DNA of 64,000 nt. Origin: Isoetes taiwanensis. Lineage: Eukaryota > Streptophyta > Lycopodiopsida > Isoetales > Isoetaceae. Location: assembly GCA_021234155.1 (NCBI GenBank), contig JAJEKV010000004.1, forward strand, positions 28,106,919 through 28,170,918. The letters run 5' to 3'. The position numbers and the translations under genes were made by a program. The notes below the pieces were generated by a model. The model did no database searches, had not been told where the DNA came from, and saw only the letters and a list, made by a program, of their open reading frames with translations. Positions 35,301-46,847 of this stretch are shown here, piece after piece; position 1 is the first letter of the stretch, and each line of letters opens with the position of its first letter.

Positions 35301-35575
35301 CCTATAAGGATTTCCATTTGTATGGATGTCTAATGGGATTTTATCAAAAATATATGGACTACTACGTGACAACACAAATGGGTGTTGCAATTGCTAAATC
35401 TTTACTAAGGTAAGATATGACCCTCTTGAAAATATGTTTTCATTCCAATTAGGTAGGCTAATATGGGATGTGGCATAACCCCTACTGTGATAGTGGGGGT
35501 TAGCCATCCCCATGTCTACAGTTAACTAAATTGGTGTTATGCCCATATCCCACGGTAGGTGGTAGGGTTTTTTTT
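32328..35575 (+). repeat. Z unit 2
   Basis: Full-length unit with intact motif M (33760-33875, minus orientation) and terminal hairpin at 35464-35575. The X-like part contains two roughly 345-bp subrepeats, each beginning CTTGGCTAAAT and ending GAAAATATGTTTTCATT. Confidence 0.88.
35464..35575 (+). other. Terminal structured region of a Z unit
   Basis: Hairpin AACCCCTACT (35477-35486) with AGTGGGGGTT (35492-35501), one G-T pair. Outer stem GGCATAAC (35472-35479) pairs with GTTATGCC (35536-35543), extended by TGGGAT (35464-35469) with ATCCCA (35547-35552). The AAC of the outer and inner stems overlaps, so the two helices compete or stack. The block then runs CACGGTAGGTGGTAGGG and eight T. Equivalent blocks end units 1 and 3. 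Confidence 0.62.
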
Positions 35576-38500
35576 ATTATGATTATGCTGTTGCATGCTC
35601 CATCTCCCCCAAGCTTGGGAAGGTTTTGAAATCTGAGCACTAGCACTGGTCGTGTTATGGTGTATGGAATAAAACTTGCACAAATTAAACCAATGATATG
35701 GCCATATGGGTTTCCTCAATGCTCCATGGCTAGGGACTTGAGTGGTCTACATTCTAACTAGATTGGATGTGGACTTTAGTGATTGAATAGTTTCTGAAAA
35801 ACTACAGATGATTATCTCCTTAAAATTCTAGATGCAGAATGTGATTGCTTCTGTCAAAAAATGACTCTCCTGGGGCAATAGTAGAATATGGCCTTAAGGG
35901 AAATATACCTTGAAAAATGATGATGGACTTGGGATGACACAAATGTACCATGGTGTATAACCAACAGAAAATGGTGTGTCTACAATAATGGTGTGTACAT
36001 GTTAACTTGATGGTGCCAACACTTGGGTGTTGACGTGTACATTGTGTATAGCATGTTCTACTATCCAAAACCTTGGGGATGCTTTGAAACTGTATACTTG
36101 AATGGACCCTCTACTTTGGTTCAGCATGATGGACGTTCAATATACAAAGAAATATCTTCTGGAATACTTAGGGGAATAGTTATCTAAGGCCTTGAGATGT
36201 CTTACAGCTAGGATTCCCCTTGGAGTGCACCTTGGAAAAAGGTTGTGGTTTTGAGCTTTCACAAAATATACTGTGGTATATGCATAACAATAAAAATCTG
36301 GGCCATACTCACAAGTACATAGTACAAAAGTATGGTAGGCGGTTTACATTTAACCCTAACATGTATTCTATTGTATGGACGTAACTTTTCCAGAGTACCG
36401 AAACCTAATACAGTAGAGGCGATTTCTGGCAAATGGCCTATCTGTAGCGAATCGCCTGTAGCGGACTGCCTTAGCGGACTGTCTGGCTTCAATACAATAG
36501 AGGCGTTTTCTTGATAAAAGCCTATTCAGAAAGTGATTGCATGTGAGATGCGGATTGCATGCGCAGATCGCCGGCTTCTACAATTCCGTCTCTATATCTG
36601 CAGTGGCTCATTTGAGTTCTTAGATTTCGGATTTAGCTTAGTTGAGACGAAGCTTGGTCATAAGAGGCATGCTGATGGCTACTAGGAATGCTTCTACCCA
36701 GTTTATCATTGCAAATTCAAGATGAAGATAACCTGGACTTGGATCCAGACAACTACCAGGTTCTTTTTTGCATTTGCTATTATATATGACGTTAATACAG
36801 CTTGGTTAAGAGGATAATGCTTCTCTCATTACTCTGTACATAGAAAGCATACACTCTAGTGCTGGTTATATAATTATACAATGGCAAGAGCCTTGTTATA
36901 ATAGTTTGAGGGATTGGGCATGTTAAAACTCTGATTTCTTATGAACCGTGAATGCTGTAGGCATAAATTTCCAACTTCATATCCTTCTTTGCTTAAATTA
37001 ACTGAGGGCAAAAGGCACAATGGGTGATCAGTGATAAACTGAGAGTCCTAATGTACCTTTTGGCCCTTGCATCTTTACCGGGTTTACCGCTAATGTTTGC
37101 ATGGTTGGCTGCAGGTACCGGACTCTCTTCTCATTGTAGCTTATGCTTTCAAAAAGTTTTTTTTCTGCTTGAAGGAATATGGAGTATTTGAAGATAAACA
37201 AGCCAGAGATTTGCTACTTTATATCTTTGTGTAACTCTGAATAGATCTTAAACTATTTTAAGTGCTATACTCTACAAATTATAGTGAGCTATATTCTACA
37301 GGTTGTGGTAAGCTTTATGAAATTTTAGACAAGGCTGCATGATGGTTGACATCCAATTATGTAGCATGAACCAATTGTAAATGTCATTTTTAGCATTATG
37401 AACATGGCTGTTTTTGACATTATGAACATGGCTGTGGATTCAAAATAAGAAAGGCAGATTGCATACATTATAAACTTGTGTAATAAGTACTTTGTTACAC
37501 TCTAATATAATGACTTTAATGTCTAAAGGCATATTGTGTACTAAAATGGCTTATCTGGCAATGGCTTTAATATTCTAGGGATTTCAAATGTAACAAGCTT
37601 CAAAGACAAATATTATGAGAAAGTTTATGGCTTATGCTGACTGATGTTTTTTGATGTGGATGGGACATGGGGTACCATGCTAGAAAGGCTCATTCTAATA
37701 ATGGAAGGATAATACTGCCAAGGGATTGACCGAGGCAGATGTCTGGTCTAGTTTTAACTAGTTCAGGCCGTGTTTTTTTTAGGAACTTCTTCTCATTGGT
37801 ACATCCAGTGTTGCCGCATGCCCCATGGACGTTTGTCATGAGCAAGGTATGTTTTCCTAGAATACTAACTAGGAGCGAAAATATTGAAACATAAAAATCA
37901 TTCTGCTTAAAGAAATATGCTGGATTGCTCGGATACAATTGACTTACTTCTTTATTTACTTGGCTAAATGCAATTGACTTGCTTCTTTATATACTTGGCT
38001 AAATGCAGGGCTGCTGCACAAAAGGAAAATGTACAAAAGAAAGTATTTGCCACTAGGCCTGACACATGTCCATTCCAGTTGGGTGGACACTATACATGAC
38101 TAGGAAAATGTTTGGCCACTAGGTCGCACATAGTTCCAGAGCCAAGAGCCAGTTGGATACACTGCCAGTGTGGTACACTATCCACTTTTTTGGAACCATG
38201 GATTTCCACTAGCATGGATTTCTAAGGAGATTTACTGCAAATATACAAACCACCATATGACAACACAGTGGCGTTGCCATAGCGAAATCTTCAATAAGGT
38301 AAGATACAACTAGCTTGAAAATATGTTTTCATTAAATACTTCTTTATCTTCTTGGCTAAATACAGGGCTACTGCACAAAAGGAAAAAGTGCAAAAGGAAA
38401 GTGTTCATCACTAGGCCTGACACAAGTCCATTGCCAGTTGGATGGATACTATGCACAATTAGGAAAATGTTTGTCCAGTAGGCCAAACAAAATTCCAATG

Positions 38501-38801
38501 CCAGTTGGCTGCCACTTGGTTGTACGCTACCTATAAGGATTTCCATTTGTATGGATGTCTAATGGGATTTACTGCAAATATATGGACTACTACGTGACAA
38601 CACAGCGGTGTTGCAATTGCTAAATCTTTACTAAGGTAAGATATGACCCTCTTGAAAATATGTTTTCATTCCAATTAGGTAGGCTAATATGGGATGTGGC
38701 ATAACCCCTACTGTGATAGTGGGGGTTAGCCATCCCCATGTCTACAGTTAACTAAATTGGTGTTATGCCCATATCCCACGGTAGGTGGTAGGGTTTTTTT
38801 T
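35576..38801 (+). repeat. Z unit 3
   Basis: Full-length unit nearly identical to unit 2, with a small deletion near 37265 and an altered GCATGTGAGATGCGG segment near 36540. Ends with terminal hairpin and eight T. Confidence 0.88.
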
Positions 38802-41008
38802 ATTATGATTATGCTGTTGCATGCTCCATCTCCCCCAAGCTTGGGAAGGTTTTGAAATCTGAGCACTAGCACTGGTCGAATTATGGTGTATGGAATAAAA
38901 CTTGCACAAATTAAACCAATGATATGGCCATATGGGTTTCCTCAATGCTCCATGGCTAGGGACTTGAGTGGTCTACATTCTAACTAGATTGGATGTGGAC
39001 TTTAGTGATTGAATAGTTTCTGAAAAACTACAGATGATTATCTCCTTAAAATTCTAGATGCAGAATGTGATTGCTTTCATCCAAAAATGACTCTCTGGGG
39101 CAATAGTAGAATATGGCCTTAAGGGAAATATACCTTGAAAATGATGATGGACTTGGGATGACACAAATGTACCATGGTGTATAACCAACGTAAAAATGGT
39201 GTGTCTACAATAATGGTGTGTACATGTTAACTTGATGGTGCCAACACTTGGGTGTTGACGTGTACATTGTGTATAGCATGTTCTACTATCCAAAACCTTG
39301 GGGATGCTTTGAAACGTGATACTTGAATGGACCCTCTACTTTGGTTCAAAGATGATGGACGCTCAATATACAAAGAAATATCTTCTCGGAATACTTAGGG
39401 GAATAGTTATCTAAGGCCTTGAGATGTCTTACTGCCTAGGATTCCCTTGGAGTGCACCTTGGAAAAAGGTTGTGGTTTTGAGCTTTCACAAAATATACTG
39501 TGGTATATGCATAACAATAAAAATCTGGGCCATACTCACAAGTACATAGTACAAAAGTATGGTAGGCGGTTTACATTTAACCCTAACATGTATTCTATTG
39601 TATGGACGTAACTTTTCCAGAGTACCGAAACCTAATACAGTAGAGGCGATTTCTGGAAAATGGCCTATTCAGAGCTTAATCGCCTCAGAGCGGACTGCCT
39701 TAGCGGACTGTCTGGCTTCAATACAATAGAGGCGTTTTCTTGATAAAAGCCTATCTGTAGCAGATTGCATGTAGCAGACTGCGGATTGCATGCAGCAGAC
39801 TGCCTGGCTTCTACAATTCCGTCTCTATATCTGCAGTGGCTCATTTGAGTTCTTAGATTTCGGATTTAGCTTAGTTGAGACGAAGCTTGGTCATAAGAGG
39901 CATGCTGATGGCTACTAGGAATGCTTCTACCCAGTTTATCATTGCAAATTCAAGATGAAGATAACCTGGACTTGGATCCAGACAACTACCAGGTTCTTTT
40001 TTGCATTTGCTATTATATATGACGTTAATACAGCTTGGTTAAGAGGATAATGCTTCTCTCATTACTCTGTACATAGAAAGCATACACTCTAGTGCTGGTT
40101 ATATAATTATACAATGGCAAGAGCCTTGTTATAATAGTTTGAGGGATTGGGCATGTTAAAACTCTGATTTCTTATGAACCGTGAATGCTGTAGGCATAAA
40201 TTTCCAACTTCATATCCTTCTTTGCTTAAATTAACTGAGGGCAAAAGGCACAATGGGTGATCAGTGATAAACTGAGAGTCCTAATGTACCTTTTGGCCCT
40301 TGCATCTTTACCGGGTTTACCGCTAATGTTTGCATGGTTGGCTGCAGGTACCGGACTCTCTTCTCATTGTAGCTTATGCTTTCAAAAAGTTTTTTTCTGC
40401 TTGAAGGAATATGGAGTATTTGAAGATAAACAAGCCAGAGATTTGCTACTTTATATCTTTGTGTAACTCTGAATAGATCTTAAACTATTTTAAGTGCACT
40501 GAATGATTGTGGGCTATACTCTACAAATTATAGTGAGCTATATTCTACAGGTTGTGGTAAGCTTTATGAAATTTTAGACAAGGCTGCATGATGGTTGACA
40601 TCCAATTATGTAGCATGAACTAATTGTAAATGTCATTTTTAGCATTATGAACATGGCTGTTTTTGACATTATGAACATGGCTGTGGATTCAAAATAAGAA
40701 AGGCAGATTGCATACATTATAAACTTGTGTAATAAGTACTTTGTTACACTCTAATATAATGACTTTAATGTCTAAAGGCATATTGTGTACTAAAATGGCT
40801 TATCTGGCAATGGCTTTAATATTCTAGGGATTTCAAATGTAACAAGCTTCAAAGACAAATATTATGAGAAAGTTTATGGCTTATGCTGACTGATGTTTTT
40901 TGATGTGGATGGGACATGGGGTACCATGCTAGAAAGGCTCATTCTAGTAATGGGAGGATAATACTGCCAAGGGATTGACCGAGGCAGATGTCTGGTCTAG
41001 TTTTAACT

Positions 41009-41010
<2 letters not shown>
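38802..41010 (+). repeat. Z unit 4, Y part only
   Basis: Matches the first 2.2 kb of the other units and stops after TTTTAACTAG, where 33 T follow and then unrelated DNA. In complete units this is the point where the X-like part starts. Between 39070 and 39430 nearly all differences from unit 3 sit at CAG/CTG triplets. Confidence 0.88.
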
Positions 41011-41044
<34 letters not shown>

Positions 41045-41224
41045 ACGCCGTTGTTAATGCACAAAATTTCAAAAACAAAAGACAAAAGTCATGCCAACCA
41101 ATTTGGCCACTGTAATTAGCCAAGTCATGGTTCATTAATTACTTGAAGAATATTTTACATTGTAGGAATATTGGTGTATGTCACCATAGTAAATGTTAAT
41201 GTGCATAACTACGTTACTCAGTAA

Positions 41225-42000
41225 GTTAATCAAGGGAATATACTTGCTCTGTAGGATTCTGATAGCCAAGTCAGTGCTCTGTAGCACTCATGTTTACGCA
41301 GCCTCCTGCATACTTGCGCCAGAAAGTGTGGTTAAGGAGTTGGATGACACCATTCGCAATTTTGTTTGGGGAGAAAATGAGGAGGGGCCTACAGTGAAGG
41401 TCGCATGGTGGAAGTGTGTGCGTCCCAGAAAGGCAGGGGGCTTGGGTATGCTTGATGTGTCGTTGCACACGAAGGTTCTGGTGTCAAAATTCATTTGGCA
41501 GTTGTTGCAGGAGCAACAATCCCGTGTTTGGCTCTCAAGGTACGGTTAGCCGCCACTCTATTGTGTTTAGGAAGCCGACAATTCCCTTTCGGTTTGTCGT
41601 GGGCTCTGTTTGAGGATTTGCGGCCATTCCCTCATGCTTCGCCTTTTCTTAAGGGTCTCCTAAAGGCCTGGAAGGTGGTCAAGGTTCTCTTTTCATTGGC
41701 CCTAGCAGGTGTATGGTAGCCTCATCGCCCTTTCTCTGGGTACCCTTGGATTCTGCATCTCCCTTGGCCTTTTCCCTACACCCGGTTTTCGGCCTGGATG
41801 GATTGTTCATAGGGTAACATCCATCCGTGACTGGTATTGGGAGGGTCATCTGGCGCCGTGGGAGTTTTTTAGGGAACGATTTGGCCTTCGGCAGTGGGAC
41901 ATACGGACTTGAGCCAGAATTGCTAATGCTATTCCATTGCCGTGGTCTTCTCAAGTCAATCGCGTTTGGAAGTCACATAGTGGACTTGATGCATCTCAGT
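41225..42000 (+). pseudogene. L1-type LINE, 5' part of interrupted copy (RT C-terminus)
   Basis: The frame 41193-41549 reads RILIAKSVLCSTHVYA, then LDDTIRNFVWGE, then VAWWKCVRPRKAGGLGML. This is the conserved C-terminal RT region of plant L1 elements (NFLWG, then W..C.PK..GGLG). The frame breaks at 41549 but LINE-like codons continue to 42000, where the Ty3/gypsy LTR begins. The LINE resumes at 53065. It is 5'-truncated; catalytic RT motifs are absent. Confidence 0.7.
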
Positions 42001-42586
42001 TGTTTGGGGTCTGGGTTCGGGAACTCCTGGAAGACAGCCCTCTGTGAGGACCCGTGGATCTAACAGGAGAGTCCGGGGGACTATGTCACGCGGGATTTGC
42101 AAGAAGAGAAGAAGAAGAAGAAAACAGAACAAATGAGAGAAAGATGATAAGCTTCCTTGATATCAATGATGAACATACATGAGCTCTCGCAATAGAGAGA
42201 AAACTGAAAGTAGACAAGACTCAAAACTCATCTAAAAACTCATGTGCTAGCTCTACTCATATATATAGTACAATGGCCTTGGGCCCAATATAGACACTCG
42301 ACCGATCTCTGCCGACTCCCGGAAGGAGGCCTCGATTTGAGGAATGTTGGCGGTGCCTCTTGAAGTGCCTAGAATTCGCCTGACGCCGACGCTGGGCGAT
42401 GACGGGTCATCACTTGTCCGAAGGGCGCCTTGTTGTTGTGGCCAAAGGCTTTGACCGCGTGGGTCTCTGCTTGGTCTTCTTCGCGAGCCTTTGATGGCTG
42501 ACCTGGTCGATCGAGGATCCTTGAGCTTGACCTCGGTCTGTCAGAGTGATGAATAGTCCCTGCACTGTGAGGCACAGGGACTAACA
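42001..42586 (-). repeat. 3' LTR of the Ty3/gypsy element
   Basis: Plus strand begins TGTTTGGGGTC and ends GGGACTAACA, so it has TG...CA ends on both strands. About 85-90% identical to 52481-53064, with differences concentrated at C/G-rich and CAG/CTG sites. An inner TG at 42084 (TGTCACGCGG) is a competing left boundary, but the similarity clearly extends 83 bp further left. Confidence 0.8.
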
Positions 42587-42600
42587 CTCCCCCACCAAAC
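42587..42600 (-). other. Polypurine tract
   Basis: In element sense the sequence immediately before the 3' LTR is GTTTGGTGGGGGAG, the usual position and composition for plus-strand priming. It fixes the orientation of the element. Confidence 0.7.
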
Positions 42601-42932
42601 GACACCTCGTGAGTGAAGAAAAGGAGGAAGTGTTTTCGAGGGCGGGAAGCCATCTGGTTCGAAAGTGATCCTCACGGAGGAGGACGGGCACCATTATGGT
42701 ATCACGGGCTAATGAGATCCCGGGCGTGTTTGAAGAGCGTGGAGGAGTGTTTTGGCCAAGGGCGTGATCTCGCGATCAATAAGAAAGCGAGAGCCGCACC
42801 ATGTCTTCAAAGGGGCGCGGGGGGTCGGAAGAAATGTAATCGACATTCCATGAGGAGACAGTCCGAGGCCAAAGGCACCGATTAATCGCATTCGGATTGC
42901 AAAGTGAAAAATGGGACGCCGATTTAAGGAGC

Positions 42933-43721
42933 TTAGCAAATGCATTTGAGAGAGCAGCGCAAAATCCCGCGCTTTTGAAGATGGATCAAGGATCGTGAGG
43001 TGGTGGCATTTCGCAAGAAGGTGTCAAGACCATGAAGCGCATCCGGCCGGGCGCTGCCAACCACGCCATTAGCAATGTAGATCCAATTCGTGGTGGTATC
43101 CGTGAGTGGCACCTTCTTCCCAATGTGAACGGCGAACAAAACGTGGATCCCACCGAGATCCGGTCGAGATCCGAGGTGGTGTCCATCCGCATGACCATCC
43201 ATGACCTTGGTCCAAAAAGGAAGGCGCCAATCGAAGTCGGGGAACCCGGGGCGTGGAGGTACGCCTGGGGAAGCATAGGGAGAAGGAACCATGCCCGTGG
43301 GCGGTGGGGCCGGCGGTCTCCCTGAATTGATCGACAAGATCCGGATCAAGAGCCCGACACCAACGATCCCAAAGAGAAGCAGAGAGCGAGAGTTGACAGG
43401 AGGGCTATCCCATCCCGTGGGGACCCGCCTTGCTATCCAACGAGCTTGTAATCGATTGTAACCGCCAGAGGTGTCGATATAAATTTGTGCATAGGGAAGA
43501 TCCCGGGATGTCCTAGATACTTCCCGATTTGTTGTGGCGGGGCTTGCTTGCAGAGATAAATGATTGGCAAGCTCGTGCATGTACTCCTCGATGAAGAGTT
43601 TGGGTCCGAGGGATCCGCAAGATATGGATTGTTATCCCGGCACCCATTGCACATTGGGGTCACCCTAAAAAGGCTGGCGTGGCCCATTTCCAAAGTGTTC
43701 CCTGTATCACCCGGATAGAAA
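42933..43721 (-). pseudogene. Tail region of the extra ORF or 3' UTR of the element
   Basis: Frames 43753-43433 and 43580-42933 cover this stretch. The second contains a hydrophobic segment LLLFGIVGVGLLIRIL flanked by basic residues, which could be a membrane span, in a Pro/Gly-rich context. Because frames shift so often it is unclear which frame is real. A membrane segment just upstream of the 3' LTR is where an Env anchor would sit, so it deserves a check, but present evidence is thin. Confidence 0.3.
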
Positions 43722-45572
43722 TCATGAAATATGTAAGCCATGGGCTGAACCACTCAAGGTGATAAAGTCCGGATCGGGCAAAGGTATGAGATCAAAGACC
43801 ACAAGGGCACAAAGACAACCCTTTGTCTTCAATGGAGAGTTCTCGCCAACCAAGAAAATCTGCACCGCCTTCGGGGAATATCCACGGGGCCATCGTCGCA
43901 TGCCACTCGAAAGGAAGAGGTGGCGCCGAGCAACCACATAATCGTGATAGCAGGAGGGAACTGGAAAGTCAACGTGCATTGCGTTAAGAATGGCGGTATG
44001 GGCGCCAAGTTTTGCTTTGAGCCTCATCGCCAGACCGAATAGCTTGCTGTACTGTTGTTCGAGATCACGGATCCGGGTTGTCCCTTTCGAAAGCAGCAGC
44101 GCGGATCTGGTCACGGACCGTTTTTCTCGAAGTGTTGACCGGGAGGAGGATTTCCCGGAGTATTGAGACGAAACCGCGGCAATCTCCTCCGCCATCCAAG
44201 ATCTTCTCTTTCGCACCTGTAAGCTGATCTTGAAGAGAGGTGAGCTGAGAGGTCTGTGTAGAAAGCTGAGCCGTCAAGGAGGCGACTTGAGCGTCCCGTT
44301 CTGTAAGGTTTTGAACTTGAGTGCTGAAGTTTTCACAAAGTTCGGAGTACAAGGCGTTGAGCTTAGCAATATCTGCATCCTTGGTACTCAGGAGAGCGGC
44401 TTTGGACTTGTTGTGCTCCAATAGAGTCTGAATTTCTGATTGGAGCTGAGCCTGTTGATCTGCAAGTTGGCTGACTTGAGCTTGTGCACTTTTGAGATCT
44501 GCATGAGCCTGTAAGAGAGCTTCATGCTTGTCTTGAAGTTTGGCCTCCAAAGTTGCAACGTGGGCAGTTGCAGCTTGAAGGTCCTGGTGTACCGCATCAG
44601 AGGCTTCTAGTGCCCGTTGAACCCCGCTCATAAGAGCGTCTTGGGATTCTTGTAACTTGAGAGCAGCAGCTTGAGCATCCTGCTGATACTGATACAACAA
44701 CTGACGAGGGTGTTGTGGTGGTGGAGCCGGCTGTTGCCTGGTTTGTGATGTTTGGGAAAAATGGTGTGAACTGGATGGTGTAGCGGAGGAGGAGACAGTG
44801 ACATGGGTGTGCGGACTTTGGACATGACCAGGGGAAGACGGGCGTGAAGTGCCAGCTTGGTGAGTTATTGGAAGGGAGCGCTGAGTGGAATTATGAGAAT
44901 TTGGTGGTGTGGGAGGGAAGTAATGACGGATGAGGGCTTGAAAGTGGCCTCCCACAGAAACTTCAGAAATGGAAGTGGTACCCCTAAGGCGGTCCATTTC
45001 TTGGAGAAGACGATAGAACATCATTTGGGGCCAATCTATGTGGTGTTTGGAGTGTGTAGCAGTGAGGACCAGGTTATAGAAAGGCTTATTGATATGGGTG
45101 TTCTTGATAGAATACCCAAGGAACTTTCGCCACAGAAATTTAACAAAGGTTTCGTGAGGCTTGTCGATATTGGTCAGACGATGGACATTGGCATGATAAG
45201 CAGGTGCACCAAACTCTGTGACATCGAGATCCCAGATAGCGTAACCATGATACACAAAAGGGTGTGCAAGGGAATATGAAATACCTCGTAAATCAAATGT
45301 TGAGTCGGCCCGAAATGGTGGTGCCATCGACCACGATGGGTGTAACCTTTAAGTGGGCGTTAACGATATTGGCGATGAACCGCCTAACCGGGTCGATTTG
45401 GAGCCGGAAGTTCCATTTGAGAGAATTCGAAAGCTTGTGGCGCTCAAATGACTTCTTTATTTGGGCCAACAAGGGCGTCACGGAAAGTGGGCGTCAAGAA
45501 AGATACAGATGCAAAAAGAGCCGGATCCTTGGGAGCAGTAGCTTGAAGTGTAGAAAATCTTGGGGCAGCCAT
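43722..45572 (-). CDS. Extra ORF in env position: coiled-coil protein, frameshifted
   Basis: An ATG in excellent context (ACCATGGCT) at 45572 starts a frame that shifts twice before the 420-codon open stretch 45327-44065. That stretch has an N-terminal globular part (YSLAHPFVYHGYAIWDLD, KFLWRKFLGYSI), a Ser/Pro/His-rich linker (about residues 125-205), and a coiled coil of about 160 residues rich in Ala, Gln and Leu heptads. The C-terminal part continues in another frame (44216-43722, RIRDLEQQYSKLFGLAMRL). The N-terminal region with PVRRFIANIVNAH resembles the plant transposon-protein domain found in extra ORFs of some Ty3/gypsy lineages; this is a weak match. It is not Env-like: no signal peptide and no C-terminal anchor in this part. 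Function unknown. Confidence 0.6.
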
Positions 45573-46464
45573 GGTAACGATTTGCCGAAACGAAGAGTGA
45601 TTCCAAAGGCGGAGGACAAAAGTCGAACCACAGGAGGACAAAGGCGTAAGAAGAACGAAAAGGTTTTAGGGCTTAATAACCGGAGGCTTAAGAGGTATGA
45701 AGAGGGCGAAACTCGAACCGCTGATGGTGCCGGTGTCAAAAAGATGCCAAGAAGGGTATTGAGAGGCAAAATTTGGCTAAGTCCCAAAAAACGTAAGGGA
45801 GAAGCAATGAACGGTGAGGATGAGACGTGAAAGAAGGATCGGATGTGACAGGTGGCAAAGGACACACATTAATGTTCGACGGGCGTGAAAAGAAGGAATG
45901 GCATTTAATGCTGGCAACTCGAAGTGGGATATCATTAAAAGGAATGTCGGAAGGTACCATGGCGAGATATGCGGGCGGAGAAAAGATTCTCATTTTAGAA
46001 ACAACCTTGCATTGCAAAACACGTTGGCGATTTGTGTGTGATTGGTCCACGCCGACAAGGAGTTCCTCGATTGCCTATATAAGACGAAACCGGAGGAACG
46101 AAGGCATCCGATGGCGCCGATGGCCCGCCGCTGGCTTGAACGAAGATCGCACTATGCCCATTTAACCGCCGAGTGGGTTACATGCAAGATGAATTATGCG
46201 GATCTCGGCGCTGCCACAACCGCGGGCATTGAATGGACGGCTGGTGTGCGGGATGGCTGAACATCCCCGACCGAAGACCAACGGGATGGAGGTGGTTCGC
46301 ACCTTCATTTGGGATCCGAGCGTAACCTCTACCATCTCCTCAAGATACCTGCTCCAACCCGAGTAGAGGGTTTTTCCTCTTAGGACTTAGTAGATAGGGG
46401 CTGAGCCCGTTTTTGTATATAGGGCAAGTGCCTATAGCGGAAATAGTGGGCTGCGCCCACATTT

Positions 46465-46495
46465 TGTAAAAAATCTCCACTATAATATAATATAC
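46465..46495 (-). promoter_or_regulatory. TATA-like stretch between pol and the extra ORF
   Basis: Element-sense sequence GGTATATTATATTATAGTGG lies about 900 bp upstream of the extra-ORF ATG, in a non-coding gap following integrase. A pyrimidine-rich leader follows closer to the ATG (45600-45850). It may be a subgenomic promoter, or simply A/T-rich spacer. Confidence 0.22.
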
Positions 46496-46847
46496 CGCCT
46501 TTCTAGTCACTTTTCTCGTGGTGTTTGCATCTTGAACGGTATCTCATTTTGTTGATTTTCATTTGTCTGCGTGTGATGAAATGTTTTGAGACGAAAACCA
46601 TTAACCAATGTAGGTAATGGAGTGCCATCTAACTCGCCGGTTGGAAAACGCTTTGGTCTAACCACGTGAACAATTTGATAAGGGCCAAGCCAACGAAACT
46701 TGAGTTTACCCGAAAAATTTTTGTACTGGAATCATAAAGAAGAACCAAATCGCCTTCTTTGAATGTTTTTGTCTTGTGACGCTTGTCATGTAAAGATTTT
46801 TGCAACGTTGTCCATGGAGAACACGAATATAAGCATTCCGTCGAAGT

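Larger units (their letters stand above)
29123..41010 (+). mobile_element. Z array: tandem non-autonomous relatives of the Y-X element
   Basis: Four head-to-tail units: 29123-32327, 32328-35575, 35576-38801 and 38802-41010, the last one short. The array is opened by 23 T (29100-29122) and closed by 33 T (41011-41043). Each full unit has a Y-like part of about 2.17 kb and an X-like part of about 1.04 kb that ends with the terminal hairpin and GGTAGGG plus T-run (shortened to four T after unit 1). Motif M is present in each unit in the same relative orientation as in Y-X. Only short frames occur and they are not conserved as coding. The last unit stops at the end of its Y part, exactly as Y1 does. 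Confidence 0.8.

Noticed and set aside
42084-42586. Shorter LTR starting at TGTCACGCGG
   Set aside because: Similarity between the two LTR copies clearly continues 83 bp further to a TGTTTGG terminus on both sides.
44065-45327. Cellular coiled-coil protein gene on the minus strand
   Set aside because: It lies between integrase and the 3' LTR of the gypsy element in the same orientation, so it belongs to the element.
45264-45830. 188-codon plus-strand ORF opposite the gypsy extra ORF
   Set aside because: Shadow of the minus-strand leader and N-terminus; Arg/Lys/Ser-rich composition typical of antisense frames.
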